A stretch of 64,000 nt of DNA, taken from Flagellimonas flava. Lineage in GTDB: Bacteria; Bacteroidota; Bacteroidia; Flavobacteriales; Flavobacteriaceae. The position numbers and the translations under genes are program-made. Shown in pieces: positions 7,477 through 14,679 of the stretch. The stretch covers positions 204,872-268,871 of the forward strand of contig NZ_FQWL01000004.1 in the NCBI RefSeq assembly GCF_900129665.1. Direction: 5' to 3'. The number at the start of each line of letters is the position of its first letter. Within the stretch, counting starts at the first letter, position 1. The notes under the pieces are model-generated. The model saw only the letters and a list, made by a program, of their open reading frames with translations, searched no databases and was not told the origin of the DNA.

Positions 7477-8226
7477 TTAACTTTTATAGGCATTAAGAGC
7501 CTCGGAAAAGAATTGAACTACTATTTTCTCATTCATGCCCGAAGCTGGTAAAACAGCACCTTTGAAACCATCGTTTATCCATTTGCCATGGGTCAGACTT
7601 TTAAAGGCCCAAGTGTTAAGGGCATTGTGGCCCCGATAACCGCTAATATAGAAATAGAGGTCATTGACCACAGTATCTGGAATGGCCATCCCCAACCCAA
7701 CCGATTTACCGGAACCATCATTTAAACTAGAAAATGCCCCAGTGTCAAAATGATGGGGCCAAATCCGAATCTCTGATGAAAGTTCTTCTTGTCTTAAGAA
7801 CGCATCAATGGAGTTTTGGGCCAAGACCCTAAGTTGAATTAGTTTCCCAATGGCATCGGCACCTGAAAGTGAATAACAGGTATCGGCATCGTGTGAATAT
7901 GGAAGATCGTAATGTAAATGGAAGTGATAAGACTTGGTAAGTCCCACCTCCTTGGCGGTGCTGGCTATCCAATCCAAAACTTGTGCATGACTTTTGTCGT
8001 GTAAAGGGAAACTTGGCACCTCTTTTCCACTCCATTCCAAAGCAAACGCTTCATAGTTAAGACAGAGTTTTGTGTCGTAGGTATCCAAAGGCCAGGTCTC
8101 CAAACGATTTTGGGTAATGGAAAACCCCAGATTGGTATGACTGTCGTCCTCTTTTTTGTCTAAAAAACTAATCCCTGCAGCGGCCAAATATTGGGCTGCC
8201 AAATGTAGCTGTTGTAGCATTTCCAT
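7477..8226 (-). CDS. Conserved protein of unknown function
   Basis: 249 residues, no signal peptide or membrane segment. I do not recognise a named family with confidence. The IRIWPHHFDTGAF stretch followed by a glycine-rich segment (SGKSVGLGMAIPD) and YISGYRG is distinctive, and the many His/Trp/Asp residues suggest a soluble enzyme, possibly metal-dependent. A faint resemblance to DUF5996-type WPxxFD motifs was noted but is not enough to assign it. A second Met two codons in (8220) is an alternative start. An 82-base gap separates it from ypdA upstream. Confidence 0.65.
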   Translation of the reverse strand: MEMLQQLHLAAQYLAAAGISFLDKKEDDSHTNLGFSITQNRLETWPLDTYDTKLCLNYEAFALEWSGKEVPSFPLHDKSHAQVLDWIASTAKEVGLTKSYHFHLHYDLPYSHDADTCYSLSGADAIGKLIQLRVLAQNSIDAFLRQEELSSEIRIWPHHFDTGAFSSLNDGSGKSVGLGMAIPDTVVNDLYFYISGYRGHNALNTWAFKSLTHGKWINDGFKGAVLPASGMNEKIVVQFFSEALNAYKS

Positions 8227-8307
8227 AGCAATGTTTTAAAGGTAGTCCTCTAAAAATAAGCATTTTTGGAATGATTATGGCAGTTCCGAAACCCCATAAC
8301 CCCTAGG

Positions 8308-9291
8308 CTAGTTTTGTACTGCTAATTGTAATTTCTCCTTAATGGAATTCACGATGATAGGAGCATGAATCCTGGAGTTCTCAATAAACCATTTATGGGT
8401 TTCCATGCCACCACAGATAACACCGGCCAAATACAGTCCCTCCACATTAGTTTCCATGGTTTCAGGATTATACGATGGAAGTCGTTTTTCGTCTTGGGAA
8501 AGGGCAATACCAAGCTTTTCCAAGAATTCAAAATTGGGCATGTATCCGGTCAAGGCGAGAACAAAATCATTTTCCAATTCCATGTCCCCATCTGGGGTGG
8601 CAATAGTGAGATAGGTAGGTTTTATTTCCTTGACTTCCGAATTATAATATGCTTTGATGCTACCCTCCTCTATCCTGTTGATAATATCGGGCCGAACCCA
8701 ATACTTCACACGTTGGCCAACCTCCGGCCCCCGAATAATCAAAGTTACCTCTGCACCTTTTCTGTAGCATTCCAGAGCCGCATCAATGGCAGAATTACTC
8801 GCGCCGACCACGGCTAACTTTTGACTGGCATAGAAATGGGGGTCTTTGTAGTAATGGGAAACTTTGGGTAAGTCCTCTCCAGGAACATTGATTTTGTTTG
8901 GAAGATCATAAAACCCCGTTGCCACGATTACATGTTTTCCAGTATAGTTGGCCTTATCAGTTTGAATTTTGAAGCTGTTATTTTCTTTTTCCACCTCCAA
9001 GACTTTTTCAAACAAGTGGATTTGCAATTGGTTGGAGGTTACAATTCTTCTGTAATACTCTAAAGCTTCATTTCTTTTGGGTTTGGCTTCTTTACTAATA
9101 AATGGAATTTCATCAATCTCCAATTTTTCGGATGAGGAAAAAAACTGCATGTTGATGGGGTAATTGAACAATGAATTGACAATGGGTCCCTTTTCAATGA
9201 TTAAATAACTTAATCCCTGCTTTTTGGCCTCAAGACCACAGGCAATCCCAATAGGTCCCCCACCAATTATGATTACATCCAATTCTTGCAT
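8308..9291 (-). CDS. ypdA: YpdA-type FAD-dependent pyridine nucleotide-disulphide oxidoreductase
   Basis: 327 residues. An N-terminal FAD-binding Rossmann motif (GGGPIG, residues 10-15) and a second NAD(P)H-binding GASNSA motif (~163-168) are clear. The enzyme lacks the redox-active CxxC of thioredoxin reductases, and MQFFSSSEKLEI and the CGGMETHKWFIENSR end match YpdA/Bdr, the proposed bacillithiol-disulphide reductase of low-GC Gram-positives and Bacteroidota. It would keep low-molecular-weight thiols reduced. The start overlaps the rpe stop by one base (TAATG), so the two genes are coupled although metabolically unrelated. Confidence 0.85.
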   Translation of the reverse strand: MQELDVIIIGGGPIGIACGLEAKKQGLSYLIIEKGPIVNSLFNYPINMQFFSSSEKLEIDEIPFISKEAKPKRNEALEYYRRIVTSNQLQIHLFEKVLEVEKENNSFKIQTDKANYTGKHVIVATGFYDLPNKINVPGEDLPKVSHYYKDPHFYASQKLAVVGASNSAIDAALECYRKGAEVTLIIRGPEVGQRVKYWVRPDIINRIEEGSIKAYYNSEVKEIKPTYLTIATPDGDMELENDFVLALTGYMPNFEFLEKLGIALSQDEKRLPSYNPETMETNVEGLYLAGVICGGMETHKWFIENSRIHAPIIVNSIKEKLQLAVQN

Positions 9292-9950
9292 TATCCAATA
9301 CGTTCTTTTAAATCCAGAATCGTGGCCTCGGGATTTTCACTTTTAAAGACAAAACTCCCTGCAACGAGCACATCTGCCCCTGAGTCCACTAACCTTTTGG
9401 CATTGGTCGCATTGACCCCACCATCAATTTCAATTAGGGCATTGGAATTTTTCTTTTCTATGAGATTCTTGAGGGCAGCAACTTTCTGGTAGGTGTTTTC
9501 TATGAACGATTGACCTCCAAACCCAGGATTGACGCTCATAAGGCAAACCAAATCTATATCTTGAATGGTGTCTTCCAAAAGCCCAATGGACGTATGTGGG
9601 TTTAAGGCAACTCCAGCTTTCATTCCTTCAGATTTGATGGATTGTAACGTACGGTGTAAATGGTTGCAAGCCTCATAGTGAACCGTGAGATTGTCCGCAC
9701 CCAAGTCAGCAAATGTCTTTACATATCGGTCGGGGTCTACAATCATTAGATGTACGTCCAATGTCTTTTTCGCATGTTTGGCAATGGATTTAACCACCGG
9801 CATCCCGAAGGAAATATTGGGTACAAAAACCCCATCCATTACATCCAAATGAAACCAATCGGCCTTGCTATTGTTGACTATTTCAATATCCCTCTGAAGG
9901 TTGGCAAAATCTGCCGCCAGAAGAGATGGTGCCACTAACCGTTTACCCAT
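9291..9950 (-). CDS. rpe: Ribulose-phosphate 3-epimerase
   Basis: 219 residues, the normal length. It interconverts ribulose 5-phosphate and xylulose 5-phosphate in the pentose phosphate pathway. TIM-barrel markers are all present: VAPSLLAADFANL, WFHLDVMDGVFVPN (metal-binding His and catalytic Asp), VHLMIVDPD, VNPGFGGQSF and IEIDGGVN with the second catalytic Asp. A TACTTTTG box lies 25 bases upstream at 9976-9983, so transcription probably starts here and continues into ypdA. Confidence 0.95.
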   Translation of the reverse strand: MGKRLVAPSLLAADFANLQRDIEIVNNSKADWFHLDVMDGVFVPNISFGMPVVKSIAKHAKKTLDVHLMIVDPDRYVKTFADLGADNLTVHYEACNHLHRTLQSIKSEGMKAGVALNPHTSIGLLEDTIQDIDLVCLMSVNPGFGGQSFIENTYQKVAALKNLIEKKNSNALIEIDGGVNATNAKRLVDSGADVLVAGSFVFKSENPEATILDLKERIG

Positions 9951-9975
9951 GTTGATTTTTTGAGCGTTTACGGTA

Positions 9976-9983
9976 CAAAAGTA
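9976..9983 (-). promoter_or_regulatory. Putative Bacteroidota -7 box for rpe
   Basis: On the minus strand the sequence TACTTTTG matches the TAnnTTTG -7 consensus of Bacteroidota sigma-70 promoters, about 25 bases before the rpe ATG. No good TTTG -33 box was found at the right distance. Confidence 0.5.
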
Positions 9984-10054
9984 GCGAAATGAAATGGTTC
10001 GGTTAGGAAAAGACCCTATTCACTTTATCACTTCCCATGAGGTTACAAAACCTT

Positions 10055-11755
10055 CTAAATATCAAATTTCACGAATTTTAGCCCCTCAATTCCATCGGTT
10101 TGGATAGTAAACGCATCAATGTCGCCTTCTGTATCCCGCTCAAAGTTGATACTCCCAAATGCCGCGATTTGACTTCGGAAAACGTCTTTTACCACTGGGA
10201 AGAATTCAACTAACGTGCCATCAGGTCCTTCGGCTTGAAGTCCATCAGTTTTGACTGAAAACGTATACACTACTCCCAAGGATTCCGAATAATAGGAGCC
10301 TGAATATGTATGAAGTTGCTCGGTTGTAGGCGAAATAGGTGCGTATTTTTCGTAATAACTTGGGTCACTATCACCAAGTGTAATGCCGTAGGTCTCGGAC
10401 CCATTTGTTTCCTTGAATCCCAAAATAATTTTATCATCACTGTCCACCAATAGCTGGAATCTCTCGCCCTTCTCTAGGGGAATCATTGGTAAGCCTTCGT
10501 CTTCATTTAGTCGGGCATAGCGAAGGGTATCATTGGATACGAACAACTTTCTGGCGAGAGCCCTTTTTTTGTTCCAGTATTCGCCCTCGTAGGATTTTAA
10601 GCGTGAACTGTTTACCTTTTTTGTGCTGATTTTGCTTGCATCGATGGATTGGGGTTCTGGGAATTTATCATCCAGGAAATGATAGGCCATGGACATGGCT
10701 GGCATACCGTTGTACCTGTTGTTGTTTCCCAAGACAAATGAGATGAGTTGTTGCTCTGGAAAACGGAATACGTTGGCAGCGTAGCCGCCAGACAGACCAT
10801 ACTGCCAGTAACAGGGCAGCCCACGTTCTTTATGATAAAATTCCCGGCCCAAGGTCATTTTCCCCCAGGCAGAATCAAATGTGCCTCCAGCGTCCAATTG
10901 GGCAGGTTCATCCAAGCGCTTTAGCGAAACCGAAAGCCCTGCATCCCCGGGATAATTGAACCAAGAATACCAGATGAACATGTCCTCTACCGAGGTGAAT
11001 AGGTTTGTGGGGCCGGCATCGCTTTGGTTCAACGCCTTATTGATAAGCTCTTCATTTTGTAATTGATAAGACTTCGCTCCACCTGGAATAATGGCATTAT
11101 AGTCCTCCAGAAACTGGGAATCTTTCATCTCAAGTGGCTCGAAAATATGCTCCTTGGTAAAAGCAGCAAAAGATTGCTCAGAAACCTTGGCAACCACTTC
11201 GGCAATAAGCGTCAACTCAGTTTTGGAAACAATATAGGAAAAAGAGGTTCCAGGCTTAAAATTTAGCGTTTTTTGACTTCGTATTAAGCGCAGCGCATCC
11301 TGATGGGTGAAGACATCGTCCTCCTCTTTGCCCAAAATGTATTTTACGGTGTTACAGTCATTCAATCCACTTGTATGGTTGACCAAATGCCGTAGCAATA
11401 GATCGTGCCCATAGTTTGGAAGGTCGGTTACATAATTTCGAACAGGATCGTCCAATTTTAGTTTACCCTGTTGCTCTAATATTAAAAGTGCCAATACGGT
11501 AAACTGACGTGAGAGATGATCCACCTGAAACTTGGTTTTTGGAGTAATCGCGGTATTATGTTCAACATCGGCAAGTCCAAATCCCTTGATGTACGAGATT
11601 TCTTTTCCATACATAAGACCGGCTGCTACCCCAGGACCAGTATTTTGACTCCATTCGGTATAAAGACTGTCCAATTCCAGTTCATCCATTGGACTAAGCT
11701 GCGCCATTCCCAAATGGGAAAGTAAGAGTGCGGCACCTATAAAAATTCTGTTCAT
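10055..11755 (-). CDS. Serine-hydrolase (beta-lactamase/PBP4*-like) fold protein with degenerate catalytic motifs
   Basis: 566 residues: signal peptide (to about residue 19), a class C beta-lactamase-type domain (~25-370) and a C-terminal beta-rich region (~390-566) of the DUF3471/lipocalin-like kind. Flanking framework residues are well kept (KGFGLADVEHN, LDDPVRNYVTDLP, LVNHTSGLND, IFEPLEMKDSQF), but the active site is not: the SxxK position reads H80-L-S-R83, the YxN position reads Y174-I-V176, and the HxG position reads L321-S-G. That implies no serine acylation, so it may be a binding or regulatory relative. It is 3 bases downstream of the DJ-1-like lipoprotein gene and probably in one operon with it. 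Confidence 0.75.
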   Translation of the reverse strand: MNRIFIGAALLLSHLGMAQLSPMDELELDSLYTEWSQNTGPGVAAGLMYGKEISYIKGFGLADVEHNTAITPKTKFQVDHLSRQFTVLALLILEQQGKLKLDDPVRNYVTDLPNYGHDLLLRHLVNHTSGLNDCNTVKYILGKEEDDVFTHQDALRLIRSQKTLNFKPGTSFSYIVSKTELTLIAEVVAKVSEQSFAAFTKEHIFEPLEMKDSQFLEDYNAIIPGGAKSYQLQNEELINKALNQSDAGPTNLFTSVEDMFIWYSWFNYPGDAGLSVSLKRLDEPAQLDAGGTFDSAWGKMTLGREFYHKERGLPCYWQYGLSGGYAANVFRFPEQQLISFVLGNNNRYNGMPAMSMAYHFLDDKFPEPQSIDASKISTKKVNSSRLKSYEGEYWNKKRALARKLFVSNDTLRYARLNEDEGLPMIPLEKGERFQLLVDSDDKIILGFKETNGSETYGITLGDSDPSYYEKYAPISPTTEQLHTYSGSYYSESLGVVYTFSVKTDGLQAEGPDGTLVEFFPVVKDVFRSQIAAFGSINFERDTEGDIDAFTIQTDGIEGLKFVKFDI

Positions 11756-11758
11756 AAT

Positions 11759-12565
11759 CTATGGGTTTTGAATACTTTTTAATTTGTTGATAACCAGTTG
11801 GGCGACTGAGGCTGCCGCAGTTGGGTCTTGGCCCGTTATAAGTCTATCATCTGCAATGGAGAAATTATCCCAGCCTTCCTTCGAATACTGAAAATCTCCG
11901 CCACGTTCGGTAAGCAGTTGTTGTATGGAAAAAGGGAACTGTTTATAGTACGTCGCTTCCATGTTTTCGAACAGATCCGGGAAACCGTTTACCTTTTTGT
12001 TCTTGTAGATATATTCGCCTTCTGAGGTTTTTAGGTTGACCAGACCTGCCGAACCATGACAAATAGCGGAGATGACGCCCTTGTTCTTTTCATAAATTTC
12101 CATACTGATGCGTTGTATCAATTTATTTTCGGGGACCCCGAACATGGCCGCGCCGCCACCCCCATAATAGACCGCTTGATAATCCTCAGGGACAACGTCA
12201 CTTGGTTTCATGGTGGTTTTGAGCAATTCCATAAAGTTGAAGTCGTAGAGGTATTTTTTTTCGATGCTATCTGAGGTATTCAGGTATCCTATGGGTATTG
12301 GTCCACCTTCAGGACTTACAAAGTCAACGTCGTAACCAGCTCTTTCAAATTCGTCATAGGCCAATACCAATTCAGCAAAATGATTGGCGGCATTAATATC
12401 TGTATCGCCATAGGTATGCTGGTTAGAGGTTATAAATAGAATTTTGCCAATATGGTTGGACGCGATGGTAGTTTGCGTTACGTTCCCCTCCTTTTGGTTG
12501 TAGGTTTGTTTTTGATGACAAGAACATGTGAAAAGAACTAAAACTATGGATACAAGCTGTCTCAT
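11759..12565 (-). CDS. DJ-1/PfpI family lipoprotein (type 1 glutamine amidotransferase-like)
   Basis: 268 residues. The N-terminus is a lipoprotein-type signal (LVLFTCSC), with lipidation likely at C14 or C16. The mature domain is DJ-1/PfpI: AVYYGGGGAAMFG and the nucleophile elbow AICHGSAGL with C169-H170. An acidic residue in the LAYDEFERAGYDVDFVSPEGGP segment probably completes the site. Close relatives include Hsp31-like glyoxalases and PfpI-type proteins, but a periplasmic or surface-lipidated form points to extracytoplasmic chemistry or sensing. The next gene downstream encodes the degenerate serine hydrolase; the AraC gene lies 86 bases upstream on the same strand. Confidence 0.8.
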   Translation of the reverse strand: MRQLVSIVLVLFTCSCHQKQTYNQKEGNVTQTTIASNHIGKILFITSNQHTYGDTDINAANHFAELVLAYDEFERAGYDVDFVSPEGGPIPIGYLNTSDSIEKKYLYDFNFMELLKTTMKPSDVVPEDYQAVYYGGGGAAMFGVPENKLIQRISMEIYEKNKGVISAICHGSAGLVNLKTSEGEYIYKNKKVNGFPDLFENMEATYYKQFPFSIQQLLTERGGDFQYSKEGWDNFSIADDRLITGQDPTAAASVAQLVINKLKSIQNP

Positions 12566-12651
12566 TGCCTTATTTTTGGCAATTTTCAGATTTCCATGGT
12601 CAGCACGATGAGAACTTATAAACTAGGAGTTCGGATTTATAAAAATGAACC

Positions 12652-13692
12652 CTACTTTTCCGACCTAAACTGGGAGGGCGTCATCCCTGTTAGCTTTTTA
12701 AAGGTGCTAAAGAATGTAGATTTTGAATTAAAACCAGATTCATAGCCAATTGCTTCCAAAGTTAGGTGGGTTTGTGAGGTTAGCAGTTCTTTGGCCTTCG
12801 AAATCCGGAATTCGTTCACGTAAATCGGAAAGCTTTTTCCAAGATTATCGTTAAGCAGTTGTGAGAGCTGATGAACAGATACATTCATTTTCTTGGCAAT
12901 ATCCGAGGATTTAAGATTTGCATTCACATGAGGTTCTTCATTTTGCATTAGACCATTTAATTTTCTGATCATGGAATTAGCCTCCTCATCAGAAATTCGT
13001 TTGTCCGCATAGCGTTGTTCGGGAACAAAAATGGAACCGTTCTTCTTTCGATTGAAAAATACCAAAAGGGCCAACAGGTAAAACAAAAAGGAGAATGTCA
13101 ATGCACCTACCAAATAGTAAGTGATATTGGTGAAGTAATAGGCTGCCCAAATTACAAGGTTCCCAACAAAAACACTTATGAGCCAAATTTCTTGGGCATT
13201 CATTTTGTGATTGGTTCTGAAAAGCTTGGAAAACTTGGACCTTAAGACCCAACCAGAGGCGAGAATGTAAAAAAACCATTGCAAATAGATTCCATATATG
13301 ACATAGTGCCTCCAGAGATGGACGAATTTTTCAAATGGGTAAAGAATGCCGAAAATGACTATCACGGGAGCCAACAGCAGTATGTGATATATCCAACGAG
13401 TTGTAATCTTACTTTTTGGAATTACTATTGACGACACATAGAAGAAAAGAAAGGGGCCTACGAAAAAACATGCTGTAAGTCCTAATTGTAGATAAATAAA
13501 GGCCAAATCCGGATTGAAATAAAAAATTACGGATTTGCCTATCCTGAAACTCATCATAAGTAACATAACCCCTAAAAACCGATTGGAGACATGTCTAGGT
13601 TTTGCCAAAAACAAAAAATAAAGTCCCAAACATACTCCATTGAATGCACCCAAAGCGCTAAAGAAAAAGAGGAGGTTCTGGTTGAATTCCAT
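12652..13692 (-). CDS. Membrane-bound AraC family transcriptional regulator
   Basis: 346 residues. The N-terminal ~220 residues contain about seven hydrophobic segments (beginning NLLFFFSALGAFNGVCLGLYFLF). The C-terminal ~100 residues are an AraC/XylS HTH domain: DIAKKMNVSVHQLSQLLND, then FPIYVNEFRISKAKELL and IGYESGFNSKSTFFSTFKKLTGMTPSQFR. This one-component architecture, a membrane sensor carrying its own DNA-binding domain, is common in flavobacteria. Position suggests it regulates the downstream DJ-1 lipoprotein and hydrolase-fold genes; ligand unknown. Confidence 0.85.
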   Translation of the reverse strand: MEFNQNLLFFFSALGAFNGVCLGLYFLFLAKPRHVSNRFLGVMLLMMSFRIGKSVIFYFNPDLAFIYLQLGLTACFFVGPFLFFYVSSIVIPKSKITTRWIYHILLLAPVIVIFGILYPFEKFVHLWRHYVIYGIYLQWFFYILASGWVLRSKFSKLFRTNHKMNAQEIWLISVFVGNLVIWAAYYFTNITYYLVGALTFSFLFYLLALLVFFNRKKNGSIFVPEQRYADKRISDEEANSMIRKLNGLMQNEEPHVNANLKSSDIAKKMNVSVHQLSQLLNDNLGKSFPIYVNEFRISKAKELLTSQTHLTLEAIGYESGFNSKSTFFSTFKKLTGMTPSQFRSEK

Positions 13693-13772
13693 TTTTGATG
13701 ATAGATGGTCTATGCCTAAATTATGAAAATTTCCATTTTGCCAAGAATTCTTTTAAAGTTCACCAATTATGA

Positions 13773-14552
13773 TTAGTCCACAAATGCAGTTGGGGGCAGA
13801 ACTATAGGATTGCATCGAAGGATTTGCCTGTTGCACATCTTACATTGATTGTTTTCGTTCAGTTGTTTTAGGGATACCAAGGTGGGGTCAGGCAGAGCAT
13901 AGGCATCGGCAGCCTCATAATTTACCTCGTAACCCATGTCTTCAAACGCAGCAACGGACATTCTACTGATAGGGTTACCCCCTGAATCGATAAAGCCCGT
14001 CATCAGTTCGTTATCAAAAACTTGTTCTCTCCAATGCCCATCCCTGGTACCGCTTCCACCGGTATTTGCGACTGGAACAGAGATTTTTTCTTCTTCTCCA
14101 CTTAGCGTTTGATATTCCATAATGGCATTTTTTCCTGTGAATACGGGATTGTCGGTGCCCTCACCTTGAATCAATCCAAGAAAATCAGTTGACCAAAGTG
14201 TGCCGAAACCCAGAACATGTCCCATTTCGTGGATAATAACATCTTTTAGTCCATTTTCTGCCTCAAGGCGTGCTAAATCTGCGCTGTCAAAGCGCATAAT
14301 TCCGGTAGCAGGAAGAAAGCTTCCCGGACGCAACTGGGTTGGTCCGGCCTGGCCTAGAATTCCTGAAGCGCCGTCAATGCTTGTGCCTTGTGCATCAATG
14401 CGCACATTGTCCACTACCTCGCCATTGGCAAGTTGCACTCTAGGTAAATCTCCAGTAATTAGTTCTGCCCATCTGCTGGCCGCCTCATCAAAAACAATTT
14501 GTTGGGAGGGTGTCAACCCACCCAAAAATCTAACTTCTATAGCAAATCCCAT
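13773..14552 (-). CDS. Leishmanolysin-like (M8-type) zinc metalloprotease without obvious signal peptide
   Basis: 259 residues from the ATG at 14552; an upstream in-frame TTG at 14561 would add three. The zinc site is clear: HEMGH (residues 108-112), a distant third ligand in DGHWRE (H173), and ELMTG supplying the Met-turn (M184), the leishmanolysin spacing. PISRMSVAAFEDMGYEV is the conserved C-terminal family motif. The C-terminus adds a short Cys cluster (CKMCNRQILRC). Bacterial relatives are usually secreted and larger, yet this one starts straight into the fold (FAIEVRFLGGLTP) with no signal sequence, so its location is puzzling. It appears monocistronic. Confidence 0.8.
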   Translation of the reverse strand: MGFAIEVRFLGGLTPSQQIVFDEAASRWAELITGDLPRVQLANGEVVDNVRIDAQGTSIDGASGILGQAGPTQLRPGSFLPATGIMRFDSADLARLEAENGLKDVIIHEMGHVLGFGTLWSTDFLGLIQGEGTDNPVFTGKNAIMEYQTLSGEEEKISVPVANTGGSGTRDGHWREQVFDNELMTGFIDSGGNPISRMSVAAFEDMGYEVNYEAADAYALPDPTLVSLKQLNENNQCKMCNRQILRCNPIVLPPTAFVD

Positions 14553-14679
14553 AATTTTCAAGTTTTATACCTCAATTGATTAAAATGTTCAATGCGTGCT
14601 GATTAGAATCGTATAGAATAGTTACGTGTAAAATGAGAAAATGCGATGTTAAAGGAAGGGAAAATTCTAACTGGCTAGG

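Noticed and set aside
8365..8817. 150-codon plus-strand frame opposite ypdA
   Set aside because: Entirely antisense to a well-conserved enzyme with clear FAD and NAD motifs.
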